The notes under the pieces: model-generated | Seen by the model: only the letters and a program-made list of their open reading frames with translations | Database searches by the model: none | What the model was told of the DNA's origin: nothing | Position numbers and translations under genes: made by a program | Part shown: positions 1 to 9,606 of the stretch, one piece after another | Numbering within the stretch: the stretch's first letter is position 1 | Layout of the letters: every line of letters begins with the position of its first letter | NCBI GenBank assembly: GCA_026461075.1 | Contig: JAPJNH010000054.1 | Span: forward strand, 1 to 45,908 | Origin: Chitinophagales bacterium | GTDB taxonomy: Bacteria; Bacteroidota; Bacteroidia; Chitinophagales; CAIODY01 | Direction: 5' to 3' | DNA length: 45,908 nt

Positions 1-2
1 GG

Positions 3-87
3 CGGAGGAAAAGGGATTCGAACCCCTGGACCTGTTACAGTCAACAGTTTTCAAGACTGCCGCAATCGACCACTCTGCCATTCCTCC
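3..87 (-). tRNA. tRNA-Ser (anticodon TGA)
   Basis: Reverse complement GGAGGAATGGCAGAGTGGTCGATTGCGGCAGTCTTGAAAACTG...GGTTCGAATCCC TTTTCCTCCG; 7-bp acceptor stem GGAGGAA/TTCCTCC, long variable arm, anticodon loop CTTGAAA. Confidence 0.95.
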
Positions 88-187
88 GCTGCAAAGATAA
101 AACGAATTTTCAAATTCGCAACATTTTTCTTACGAACTTTGTAGCATTACCCTTTGTTATTTAGCTTTATACCCCTAACCTATTCCT

Positions 188-592
188 ATGAACTACTGGC
201 TTATCAAATCCGAACCCTTTGTCTACTCCTATGATCAACTCGTAAATGACGGTAAAACCGACTGGACAGGCGTTCGCAACTACCAAGCCCGTAACAACCT
301 CAAAGCAATGGAAAAAGGCGATATCTGCTTCTACTACCACTCCAATGAAGGAATGGAAATAGTAGGTAGCGCTAAAGTCAATAAAACCTTCTTCCAAGAC
401 CCTACTACCGAAGATAAAAACTGGGTAGCCGTGGAAGTCGTGCCGCATAAAAAATTCAAAAAGACCGTTAAATTACAAGACGTGAAAGAAGATAAACGCC
501 TTGCCAATATGGTACTCGTAAAGAACAGCCGCTTATCGGTTCAACCCGTTACAGCAGTAGAAGCAAAAATCATAGAGGAGCTTTCAAAATAA
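188..592 (+). CDS. EVE domain-containing protein (thymocyte nuclear protein 1-like)
   Basis: MNYWLIKSEP...DWTGVRNYQARNNLKAMEKGDICFYYHS matches EVE/PUA-like family hallmark sequence. Confidence 0.93.
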   Translation: MNYWLIKSEPFVYSYDQLVNDGKTDWTGVRNYQARNNLKAMEKGDICFYYHSNEGMEIVGSAKVNKTFFQDPTTEDKNWVAVEVVPHKKFKKTVKLQDVKEDKRLANMVLVKNSRLSVQPVTAVEAKIIEELSK

Positions 593-602
593 ATAGAAAA
601 GC

Positions 603-1937
603 CTATACCAAGGCCTCCGTTAGCACCCTTCCTGGTAACATCCCTGAAGGTATATCATTATAAAATCCTAATAAATGCGCAATCGTAGGAACGATATCAA
701 TCGTCTCCCCTACCGGCGCCGTATTGCTACCAAAAACTTGGTTCGACTTGATCTTGCCATTCGGACCAACCATCAGCGCAAATAACCTTCTACTGTTCGC
801 ATCACTCGTATGGTCAAAGGCACGCATACCATACGGATCGATAATGGCATTCGGAGAAAGATTTCGCCCATGCTCCGGCATACAAATCATCACCGTATCA
901 TTCGCCAATCCTGGTGTCGATTGTATCTTATTCCACAACCAACCTATCCCATAATCCGCTCTATGCGTATATTCTAAATACGAACTGAAATCACTATGAC
1001 AAACATCCAAGTTGAAGGTATTAATGACAGTCAACTCTGGCTTGAAGGTTTCTAAGACTTGCCACGAATAAGCGATATTCGTCAAATCACCTGTCAGACT
1101 AGCTCTTGAGCCTCCTGGTGTTGGTAATGGCAAGGTATTATTAGCCAACTTCGCATAGGTATCGGCCATAAACTGTTTAATATTCACGCTATCTGCCGCA
1201 TCATTATGTACGCCAGGCATCTCGTTCGCAGCCCGATGAAAACTCTTATTCAGAAAGTCTTTCACCGTCTTCATGCGCTGCACATCATCTGGCTGATACG
1301 TCTTCGCATCACTCAAATATTGTTGTCCATAACCTTCAAAAATGGTAGAAGGATTGATATAGTTAGCACCATACTGCGGACCATATAATGGATGTCGACT
1401 GAAATTCAAACTTGGATATGGTCCTAAGCCTTCTGAAATCCACCACGCATTCACCGCACTCTTATTCGGATTCGTATGCTTGCGATAGTATTCAAATAAA
1501 GTCGGCATGTCTGGATTGATATTTAAATTCAAACCAGTATTGGTATAATTACCCGTCATCGCCACAGTATGCCCATTATAGTGGCCTGTAGGACCTTGTG
1601 CATAACGAAGTTCCTGAAACAAGGATCCTTGCGTACTGAGCGGACTAGTTAATATCGGCGACCAAGGCGTAAAAATCGGATTGCTAAGTGGCGCATTACC
1701 ACTCAACATATTATTCATGATATTACCCATAATAGAAAAGCCTGTTTGCGTAGCGGTGAATTGTTGTTCGATCGATTCTTGATTTCTTAATCCTCCCGCA
1801 AACAATACAAAGACCACATGATTCACGACACGCGACCCTGTAGAAGCAAATAAGCGACCACTCGGCAAGATATACGGAGCAAGAATTGCTCCGGTAGTAG
1901 CAAGGGCGGCTTTCTTTACAAAACTTCTTCTTTTCAT
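603..1937 (-). CDS. DUF1501 family protein (exported, twin-arginine-like signal)
   Basis: ORF 603..1967; start at MKRRSFVKKAALATTGAIL (1937) preferred; FVLFAGGLRNQESIEQQ, MICMPEHGRN and DIVPTIAHLLG resemble the DUF1501 sulfatase-like fold. Confidence 0.8.
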   Translation of the reverse strand: MKRRSFVKKAALATTGAILAPYILPSGRLFASTGSRVVNHVVFVLFAGGLRNQESIEQQFTATQTGFSIMGNIMNNMLSGNAPLSNPIFTPWSPILTSPLSTQGSLFQELRYAQGPTGHYNGHTVAMTGNYTNTGLNLNINPDMPTLFEYYRKHTNPNKSAVNAWWISEGLGPYPSLNFSRHPLYGPQYGANYINPSTIFEGYGQQYLSDAKTYQPDDVQRMKTVKDFLNKSFHRAANEMPGVHNDAADSVNIKQFMADTYAKLANNTLPLPTPGGSRASLTGDLTNIAYSWQVLETFKPELTVINTFNLDVCHSDFSSYLEYTHRADYGIGWLWNKIQSTPGLANDTVMICMPEHGRNLSPNAIIDPYGMRAFDHTSDANSRRLFALMVGPNGKIKSNQVFGSNTAPVGETIDIVPTIAHLLGFYNDIPSGMLPGRVLTEALV

Positions 1938-1947
1938 TGCCTTAGAT

Positions 1948-2469
1948 TTAATAAAACCAATATTCATCGCTCAATGCAAAAGAGCTGTACACCAATTCAG
2001 GAGTCATATTCGGGTCGTCCGTGATTAGTTTACGTAAGCCATACAATTCATATGAAGTAGGCTTGCGTTGGTAAAAACGGATATAGGTATCAGTGATAAA
2101 TTGATCTAGGTTACTGCGCATATAAGCAGCTGTCGGAAGCACTACCCCAGGATTATTCATGTAATGACTCACCAAAATTTCATTCACCAATCCTTTGTCG
2201 CCAAAACCTAAATTTACTTGACTTAAATTGGTCAATTCATTATTCGGAATGGTAGTCTGCTTTAAGTCGGCGTATAAAATAGAGAGGTATTGGGTGGCCG
2301 TTTTTTGCTTAGCCTTTTGAGAAGCAGAAGTATATACTACTTGATTTCCTAAATCATAAATCACATTATCATATACCTTGTCTTGCACAATCGTCTTCTC
2401 ACACGAACTCGTCGCGAAGGCGATTGCCAGACCAATGCTGACCCATAAAACAAATTTAGAAGCCTGCAT
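1948..2469 (-). CDS. Small exported lipoprotein, unknown function
   Basis: Signal peptide with lipobox-like ATSSC; overlaps the next gene in the run. Confidence 0.65.
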   Translation of the reverse strand: MQASKFVLWVSIGLAIAFATSSCEKTIVQDKVYDNVIYDLGNQVVYTSASQKAKQKTATQYLSILYADLKQTTIPNNELTNLSQVNLGFGDKGLVNEILVSHYMNNPGVVLPTAAYMRSNLDQFITDTYIRFYQRKPTSYELYGLRKLITDDPNMTPELVYSSFALSDEYWFY

Positions 2470-3364
2470 AATTTTGGGATGCTAAGATTGTTTTAAGTAA
2501 GAAAAGATAATCATGATTATGCGCTGCGAGCTGATCTTGTAGTGTATGAATTTCTGTATCTGAAGGCTCACGAAGCAAGAAGTTTAGATAAGCCCCGCGT
2601 ATCATCCCTTCATAAAAATCATTAGAGTATACTACGATTTGAATAAAGTCGCCTTTCCCTGTTCCCGATTGACCAAACAAGGTAGCCGCGTTAAAGCCGT
2701 CTACCATTGTTTTTCCGGCAGCGAGCTCATTGGCTGTTGCTGCGCGATGAAATAAATTTTCGAAGCAGGCTTTCACAAAATTCTCCGAACCCATATTGAT
2801 TTGATCGTAGAAGTAGTTGTTCAAAAAGCGCGCATAGAATTGATTGATCGAGAGATTGCCAATTCGGTACAAGGAATCACAATTATACAAATCAACTACT
2901 AGATTATATTCTGAAAGCATATAGTTAGCTCCTACCTGATCATTGTTTGCAAGCGATGATTGATACAAAGATTGGAACTGAGCGCCTTGTTGCGCTATCT
3001 CCAATTTGGAGGTCCCATTCAAAACATTGTTAGAAGTTTTAATGAACAGCTGTTCAAAAAAGGTATGCGACAACATCAGCTGATTCACTAAATTCTCCTT
3101 CGCCAGAACGGTAGTGCTCGCACTCCGAAAGTCACTCACGGCAGCGCTGAGCTCGGCAGCTAATGGTTCACGTCCTAACAAGTCGACATACAACTTATTG
3201 ATATACGCTTCAAGATCTACCGTTGAAATACTAGTCGGCAAGGTGCCATGGTCGACAGGCACAATTAAATTCTCATGCACATTTTCATGTACCGTCTTGC
3301 GGCAGGCACTTTGCAACAAGCAAAGCACACTCAGCATTAAAACGTATAGTAAAGATTTGCGCAT
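2456..3364 (-). CDS. Lipoprotein with YVDLLGREP motif (DUF1549/DUF4214-like segment)
   Basis: Start chosen at MRKSLLYVLMLSVLCLLQSAC (lipobox); AYINKLYVDLLGREPLAAEL motif; overlaps 1948..2469. Confidence 0.65.
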   Translation of the reverse strand: MRKSLLYVLMLSVLCLLQSACRKTVHENVHENLIVPVDHGTLPTSISTVDLEAYINKLYVDLLGREPLAAELSAAVSDFRSASTTVLAKENLVNQLMLSHTFFEQLFIKTSNNVLNGTSKLEIAQQGAQFQSLYQSSLANNDQVGANYMLSEYNLVVDLYNCDSLYRIGNLSINQFYARFLNNYFYDQINMGSENFVKACFENLFHRAATANELAAGKTMVDGFNAATLFGQSGTGKGDFIQIVVYSNDFYEGMIRGAYLNFLLREPSDTEIHTLQDQLAAHNHDYLFLLKTILASQNYAGF

Positions 3365-3398
3365 ACTTAAATATACGCAATGCCAATCGGATTTACAA

Positions 3399-4175
3399 CT
3401 AACCTTTAAAAAGCATTGCAGCAATCCCTTCCACCCAAGATTTAGGCAATAAATTCCCAAGCCAAACCCCCATTTTATTAGAGAAGCCTGCGATCACTTC
3501 TGGCTTACGTTTGAACATACAATGAATAGCCAAACGAGCTACGTCAGACGCTTCCATACCCATCTTCTCAAATATCTTATCGATGGTTTGATTCATCCCT
3601 GCACGCGCTACAAAACCTGTTTTCGTTGGTCCAGGACAGACAGCCGTCACACTCACCTCCCCTTTCCATTCATGATAAAGTGCACGAGAGAAAGACAATA
3701 CAAAAGACTTAGTAGCCGCATAAGCAGCCAACTTAGGAACTGCTTGGAAAGCCGCTGTACTAGCGACATTCAAGACATAGCCTTTTTGCTTTTTCAATAA
3801 GGGGTAGAACAAATACGTCAAGCTCATCAAGGACTCATTATTCAAACGCAACATTTCTTGTTGCTCTTTTAAACTAACTTTTTCAAACGCCCCCCAAACT
3901 CCATAACCAGCATTGTTCACCAATACTTCTACAGCTAGACTTTGCGACTGACAAAATTCAAGCAACTGTACGGGTCCTAAATCATTCGCTAGATCTACTT
4001 TACAAACTAAAGTATCACAGTTATACTTCGACTGAAGATCTGTGGCGATCTGCTTTAACTTCTCCTCCGAACGTGCGGCCAATACCAAATGATAGCCACG
4101 TTGCGCTAATAAAATTGCTAGTTCTGTTCCAATACCGGAGCTGGCTCCTGTGACGATTGCGTACTTCTTTTCCAT
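3399..4175 (-). CDS. SDR family oxidoreductase
   Basis: TGASSGIGTELA, NNAGYG, YAATKSFVLSFSRAL (YxxxK) motifs. Confidence 0.93.
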   Translation of the reverse strand: MEKKYAIVTGASSGIGTELAILLAQRGYHLVLAARSEEKLKQIATDLQSKYNCDTLVCKVDLANDLGPVQLLEFCQSQSLAVEVLVNNAGYGVWGAFEKVSLKEQQEMLRLNNESLMSLTYLFYPLLKKQKGYVLNVASTAAFQAVPKLAAYAATKSFVLSFSRALYHEWKGEVSVTAVCPGPTKTGFVARAGMNQTIDKIFEKMGMEASDVARLAIHCMFKRKPEVIAGFSNKMGVWLGNLLPKSWVEGIAAMLFKG

Positions 4176-4206
4176 GTTCTTACAACGAATATTTTTAAGT
4201 TTTGTT

Positions 4207-4241
4207 CATAAAAAAGGCCCCTTTCGGAGCCTTTTCTAAGG
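4207..4241. terminator. Rho-independent terminator
   Basis: aaaaaaggcccctttcggagccttttct hairpin with A/T tracts downstream of 4245..6269 (-). Confidence 0.75.
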
Positions 4242-4244
4242 TAT

Positions 4245-6269
4245 TTAATGTTTTTCTACTGATTCATGCTCAGCTGTGCTCGGAACTGGATTTTTTTTTT
4301 CAATCTCCATTAGTACCGAATGATTCGGTGCTTGGTTCTTATTACGCACATTGATAATTTTAAAGTTGGTACGACGATTTTGTGCATGCTCTTGTTCAGA
4401 ACATTTAACGCCATCTTGGCAATTATTTACCGGCTGTGACTCACCATAACCGCGAGACACCATACGACGCTTATCAACGCCTTTACGACGTAAATAGAAC
4501 ACAACTGCAGCAGCACGACGCTCACTCAACCACATATTGTATTTCGCTTTACCACGGCTATCGGTATGTGCTGAAATTTCGATATCCAATTGTGGGTTAT
4601 CACGTAATTTCTTCGCTAATGAATCCAATGTCTTCACCGCATCTTTACGAAGCACCCATTTGTTAAATGCATAGTAGATATTACGTAAAGGAATATCCTT
4701 GTTCACTTCAACCGGCTCCATGCCTAAGTTAACCACAAAACCTTTGCGTTTTGCTTCTTTAACCGTACGCAATACATCTTTAGAGCCAATGTATTGATTT
4801 CCTTTAGAAACGCGGATATCATAATTAGAACGACAAGCAACATCATCGAAAGAGTATTTACCTTCTTGATCTGTTGTAGTAGAAATGATAGAATTGTTTT
4901 GGTTATTGATCAACTCAACCTTTGCACCAGCAATTGGCTTGTTTGATTTTTTATCCATGATTTGTCCTTCTACGAATAAAACAGGATCGTTACGAGTCCA
5001 GTCAAAAATACGATCACGACCTGTTCGGTTAGTAGAGAAGAATCCTGTTTCACCAGAACCTTTCGTAACGAAGCAATAATCATCGTGCGAAGAGTTAACA
5101 GGTACGTTCAAGTTTTCTGCAGCATCGAAGCTAGAGCCATTCCAAGTAGCAGAGAACACGTCCAAACCACCTAAGGTATAACGACCATCAGTAGAGAAGT
5201 ACAAAGTATTATTATCATCAACGAATGGGAATACTTCATTACCATTGGAGTTCACTGATTCACCTAAGTTTTGAGGTTCGCTCCATGAATTATTTTCTGC
5301 GTCGAAGTGAACGACATACATATCAGTTCCACCCATACCGCCAGAGCGATCCGACATGAAATACAAATCTTGACCATCAATTGACAAAGCAGGATGACCT
5401 GTATTGAAATCATTGCTATTGAAAGGCAATTCTTTGATATTCTGCCACGTGTTATTGTCTTCTTTAGTAGCTGAATAGATCTTCATGCGGCTGATGTTCA
5501 ACATAGCACCTGACTTATCTTTCGCTTTGATAACGCTTGTACGTGTGAAGTAACAGATATTCCCTTCAGCATTGAAAGTAGCAGGACCTTCGTGCGCAGG
5601 GGTATTGATTTTACCCATCAATTTAACAGGCTTAGTCCATTCTGCATCTGGCACAGTATCTTTTTCAGTATAGAACAAATCGAGGTAGCCAGGAACAGCA
5701 TAAGAGCCTTTCTTAGCTTTCGGGTCTGCAACCTCTTGCGCATACACGATACCATTAAGGTAAGGGACTGCAGCAAAACGATCTCCAGAACCACGGAAAC
5801 CCGCTTCGTTAATCGTGTACAAGGCTGTATCACGTTTAAACATCGCGATAGAGTCGCAACTTTCCATCCATAATGAAACAGAAGGGTCGCTGTTGTTTGT
5901 CAACTCATTGTATTTAGCAAACCATTCACGCGCATCTTCATATTTCTCGTTAGCCATCAACATTTGTGCATAATGCAAAACGTCCTCTGGCGTTGCTTTA
6001 GCCGCTGTTTTTTTACCACGCACTAACTTCGAGTAAGTTGATTCTGCTTGACGCGTTTTGTTGGTCAAACGATAAGCATCTGCAAGCTTTCTTAAGGCAT
6101 CCGCGTTTTCAGGCTTCGACTCCACATATTTCTTCATATAATACGCCGACTTCGGGTAGTTCATCTCGTTATATGCTTGAGAAGCTACCTTGTAGTTTTG
6201 TCCAGAACAGGCTGCTAAAAAGGCTACGGCCAACAGCACTGCAGAGTAGACAAGGGTTTGTTTTTTCAT
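4245..6269 (-). CDS. OmpA family lipoprotein with TPR, PD40 repeats and carboxypeptidase-regulatory-like domain (PorE-like)
   Basis: Lipobox LAACSG; TPR-like N-terminus; PD40 (DLYFMSDRSGGMGGTDMYVV); GQIMDKKSNKPIAGAKVEL; OmpA C-terminus (DIEISAHTDSRGKAKYNMWLSERRAAAV). Confidence 0.85.
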   Translation of the reverse strand: MKKQTLVYSAVLLAVAFLAACSGQNYKVASQAYNEMNYPKSAYYMKKYVESKPENADALRKLADAYRLTNKTRQAESTYSKLVRGKKTAAKATPEDVLHYAQMLMANEKYEDAREWFAKYNELTNNSDPSVSLWMESCDSIAMFKRDTALYTINEAGFRGSGDRFAAVPYLNGIVYAQEVADPKAKKGSYAVPGYLDLFYTEKDTVPDAEWTKPVKLMGKINTPAHEGPATFNAEGNICYFTRTSVIKAKDKSGAMLNISRMKIYSATKEDNNTWQNIKELPFNSNDFNTGHPALSIDGQDLYFMSDRSGGMGGTDMYVVHFDAENNSWSEPQNLGESVNSNGNEVFPFVDDNNTLYFSTDGRYTLGGLDVFSATWNGSSFDAAENLNVPVNSSHDDYCFVTKGSGETGFFSTNRTGRDRIFDWTRNDPVLFVEGQIMDKKSNKPIAGAKVELINNQNNSIISTTTDQEGKYSFDDVACRSNYDIRVSKGNQYIGSKDVLRTVKEAKRKGFVVNLGMEPVEVNKDIPLRNIYYAFNKWVLRKDAVKTLDSLAKKLRDNPQLDIEISAHTDSRGKAKYNMWLSERRAAAVVFYLRRKGVDKRRMVSRGYGESQPVNNCQDGVKCSEQEHAQNRRTNFKIINVRNKNQAPNHSVLMEIEKKNPVPSTAEHESVEKH

Positions 6270-6333
6270 TCCTTCGATTGATTAGATGGACTTATAATAC
6301 TAATGGACAAATTTAATCTATTTTATCCAAAGA

Positions 6334-6366
6334 AAAAGGTCATTTTCCTTAGAAAAATGACCTTTT
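6334..6366. terminator. Rho-independent terminator
   Basis: AAAAGGTCATTTT-CCTTAGA-AAAATGACCTTTT, 13-bp perfect stem downstream of the LolA-like gene. Confidence 0.85.
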
Positions 6367-6403
6367 AGGTTGAAAATTTAGGAAATAGGACATTTCCCTT
6401 AAC

Positions 6404-7078
6404 TTATCGAATATCGTTCACCTCTACACCAGGGTATTTTTTAGCATCGAAAACGAAGCTAGCGTCTGTAACATCTTTCGGGTTAGCCGTAAACTGAACA
6501 ATATCGTAGGTAATGAAACCGCCATTATTGTTGAAGATTTTCATCTTCTGAATCGACTTTTCAGCTTTGTTGACAAAAAGTTTAATCTTAAAATAAGCCT
6601 TCTTTTTATCGGTAGGTGTTAATTCAACTACTTGTAAGCCTTTTGCTGCATCCACTTCTGCCATTTGGTAGATAAATCCCTTTTCGTACATCGTAAAAAT
6701 TTCAGAAGGGTTTACCTCGTGGGCATTGTGCTCATAGTTATTTACTTGCACCTCATTCGACTCCTTAGAGTAAGTCCAAACCGTTTTACCATCGCAATAG
6801 ATATCTTGATTATCCAATTGAATGATGTATTTAGTTCCCTTCAAAACCAAGGCACCTCTTTTCTCTTGCTTGGTCTTCATATTCGGGTGTTCCATGCTCA
6901 ACTTAAAAGTAGCGCGGATAGACTTGATCGCTTTATAGTGTTGGCTAACTGCATCCAATAATGTTTTTGCATTAGGATCCATGGCTGCCGGAGCCGCTTT
7001 TTTCTGTTGAACAAGCATTGGTGCCGATGTAAAGGCAAACGCAGCCACAACAGTCAAAAGCAAGAAAATCTTTTTCAT
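6404..7078 (-). CDS. LolA-like outer-membrane lipoprotein carrier protein
   Basis: Signal peptide MKKIFLLLTVVAAFAFTSA; LDAVSQHYKAIKSIRATFKLSM, YIIQLDNQDIYCDGKTVWTYSKESNEVQV; start moved to the internal Met. Confidence 0.82.
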   Translation of the reverse strand: MKKIFLLLTVVAAFAFTSAPMLVQQKKAAPAAMDPNAKTLLDAVSQHYKAIKSIRATFKLSMEHPNMKTKQEKRGALVLKGTKYIIQLDNQDIYCDGKTVWTYSKESNEVQVNNYEHNAHEVNPSEIFTMYEKGFIYQMAEVDAAKGLQVVELTPTDKKKAYFKIKLFVNKAEKSIQKMKIFNNNGGFITYDIVQFTANPKDVTDASFVFDAKKYPGVEVNDIR

Positions 7079-7139
7079 AAGTAGGTTTTTCAAATCTATG
7101 CAAATATACGGCCAAATTTTGAAATCCACACGCTTTCGC

Positions 7140-9500
7140 TTAGGAAGGCATGACCATCAACTTCGCAAACTTGAGCATGATTTTCTTCGCACCGAGCTGT
7201 TGAAACACCACATTCGCAAAAACCTGATCCCCCGCTGTCTCTAAACTTTCCACTACCCCCATACCAAATTTCTGATGGGCAACATTCACCCCAGCCTGAA
7301 TGGCTTCGAGCGGACTCACCACGAAGTTAGCAGGAACCTGAACCGCTGCAGGTGGCGGCGTCGGAGTGCTAGCGGCAGGACGAACCGGTGCGCTAGGCTG
7401 TGCTGGACGGTTGGCAGGATAATCTGTGCGGTTTTGATTGGCAAAGCCCGGACGGGTATTTTTTGCTGCGTTGTTCGTATAGCCACTACGGAAAGAGGTC
7501 ACACGTGTAAAAGCGTCTGGCTCTTGGGCTTTCGGATGACGGATACCACTCGTTTCGGTAAAATGCTCTGGAATTTCAGTCAAGAAGCGACTTGGATCGC
7601 AGAACATCAACTTTCCAAAACGATAACGGTTCAAGGCATAGGTTAAATATAATTTCTCCCTAGCGCGTGTTACCGCTACGTAAAACAAACGTCTCTCCTC
7701 TTCTAAATCAGAGCGATCATCTACACTTCGGGCACTTGGAAATAACTCTTCTTCCATCCCAACGACAAAAATACAAGGATACTCCAAACCCTTTGCAGAA
7801 TGGACCGTCATCAATTTTACCTTATCTTCGTCCTCTTCTTCTGCTTCACTCGAAGTAAGTAATGAAACGGTTTGTAAATAGCTCCCTAAAGATTTATCTA
7901 CGATCTCACCTGTCTCTTCATTCACACGAACTTCTTCTGTAAATTCCTTAATAGAATTGAGTAACTCTTGTACGTTTTCATAACGACTTACCCCTTCTAC
8001 AGTTTTATCTTCTGCCAACTCCTTAATCAAACCTGTTTGTTTGCCAATATATTGAGCAAGGTCGTAGGCATTGGTATTGGCCATCATCCCGGTAAAAGAC
8101 TTAATCATCCACACAAAATCTTCCAAAGACTTTCCGGCTTTGATAGAATATAAAGAGGCGTTGGCAACCACTTCCCAAAGGGTACGGTCTGTTTCGTGCA
8201 TAGCCACTGTTGCCCTATCCATCGTAGTTTTACCGATTCCACGCGCTGGATAATTGATTACACGACGTAATGCTTCTTCATCTTGCCAGTTGACAGTCAG
8301 GCGTAGATAGGCGATAAAGTCTTTGATCTCCTTTCTTTGGTAGAAGGAAAGACCACCATAGATACGATAAGAAATATCTAAACGGCGCAAGGCTTCCTCA
8401 AAAGAACGGGATTGTGCATTGGTACGATAAAGAATCGCGAAATCCTTATTGCGCCAACGGTTGCGCATTTTGTTTTCAAAAATCTTGTCGGCTACCCAAC
8501 GACCTTCTTCGTTATCGGAGGCGGTTTGTACAATTTGTACTTTGTCGCCACCTGGATTTTCGGTCCAGATTTCTTTTTTAATCTGTGCGCGGTTGTTCTC
8601 AATAATGGAGTTTGCCGACTTTACAATATGTTGGGTGCTACGATAGTTTTGTTCGAGCTTGAAGGTCTTCACATCTGGATAGTCCTTTTCGAAGTTGAGG
8701 ATATTGGCAATCGTCGCGCCACGGAAGGCGTAGATCGACTGGGCGTCATCCCCTACTACAGCGATGTTTTCATTAACGGCCGCGAGTTTTTTGATAATCT
8801 CATACTGCGCGAAGTTGGTATCTTGAAACTCATCAATGAGGATATATTTAAACTTGCGTTGGTATTTCGCAAGGGCCTCTGGCGAATTCTCCAAAAGCTC
8901 ATGCATTTTCACCAAAAGATCGTCAAAGTCCATCGCACCACTCTTCTCACAACGCTTGGTATACCATTCAAAAATCTTGCCCATCATCGGACGGCGAGCC
9001 ATTCGATCCTCTGTCATCAACTCCGGACTCAACTGATATTGTTGCCAGTTGATCAAAGAGTTTTTAGCTGAGGAGATTCTTCCTAAAATGCTATTTGGCT
9101 TGTAGATCGCGTCGTCGAGGTTATTTTCCTTGATGATATTTTTGATAACGCTTTTCGCATCATCGGTATCATAAATCGTAAAATTCGTTGGATAGCCTAT
9201 CTTATCGGCTTCCATGCGTAAGATGCGTGCAAATACGCTGTGGAAGGTACCCATCATCACATTTCGCGCTTCGTCACCTACCATGTGCGAGATACGTTCT
9301 TTCATCTCTTGAGCCGCCTTATTGGTAAAGGTTAGTGCCAAGATATTAAATCCATCCACCCCTGAATTCAACATATGAATGATCCTGTAGGTAAGCACGC
9401 GGGTCTTTCCCGAGCCTGCACCTGCAATGATCATAACCGGTCCGTTGATACATTCAACCGCCTTCCTTTGTTCGGGATTCAATTCTTCTAAATACTGCAT
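7140..9500 (-). CDS. ATP-dependent DNA helicase, UvrD/PcrA family
   Basis: LNPEQRKAV, AGAGSGKTRVLTYRI, LIDEFQDTN, VGDDAQSIYAFRGA, LMTVHSAKGLEYPCIFVVG, VAVTRAREKLYL motifs; PcrA-type C-terminal HQKFGMGVVESL segment. Confidence 0.97.
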   Translation of the reverse strand: MQYLEELNPEQRKAVECINGPVMIIAGAGSGKTRVLTYRIIHMLNSGVDGFNILALTFTNKAAQEMKERISHMVGDEARNVMMGTFHSVFARILRMEADKIGYPTNFTIYDTDDAKSVIKNIIKENNLDDAIYKPNSILGRISSAKNSLINWQQYQLSPELMTEDRMARRPMMGKIFEWYTKRCEKSGAMDFDDLLVKMHELLENSPEALAKYQRKFKYILIDEFQDTNFAQYEIIKKLAAVNENIAVVGDDAQSIYAFRGATIANILNFEKDYPDVKTFKLEQNYRSTQHIVKSANSIIENNRAQIKKEIWTENPGGDKVQIVQTASDNEEGRWVADKIFENKMRNRWRNKDFAILYRTNAQSRSFEEALRRLDISYRIYGGLSFYQRKEIKDFIAYLRLTVNWQDEEALRRVINYPARGIGKTTMDRATVAMHETDRTLWEVVANASLYSIKAGKSLEDFVWMIKSFTGMMANTNAYDLAQYIGKQTGLIKELAEDKTVEGVSRYENVQELLNSIKEFTEEVRVNEETGEIVDKSLGSYLQTVSLLTSSEAEEEDEDKVKLMTVHSAKGLEYPCIFVVGMEEELFPSARSVDDRSDLEEERRLFYVAVTRAREKLYLTYALNRYRFGKLMFCDPSRFLTEIPEHFTETSGIRHPKAQEPDAFTRVTSFRSGYTNNAAKNTRPGFANQNRTDYPANRPAQPSAPVRPAASTPTPPPAAVQVPANFVVSPLEAIQAGVNVAHQKFGMGVVESLETAGDQVFANVVFQQLGAKKIMLKFAKLMVMPS

Positions 9501-9606
9501 AACTCGTTTTTCTATATACGCTTGACTCGCAAAAATAATTTACTTATTAAGGAATTAAGCATAAGCGGGAAAATTAAATTTACTTTGTGTCAGAATTTAT
9601 GCTGAC

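Noticed and set aside
4436-6316. Plus-strand and alternate-frame ORFs inside the OmpA/PD40 gene (4436, 4885, 5592, 5618, 6038)
   Set aside because: Overlap a convincing long CDS; no recognisable family.
7275-9071. Plus-strand ORFs 7275..7646, 7667..7858, 7968..8153, 8071..8253, 8412..9071, 8449..8646 and 8836..9036
   Set aside because: Antisense to the well-supported UvrD/PcrA gene; low-information translations with no domain signature.
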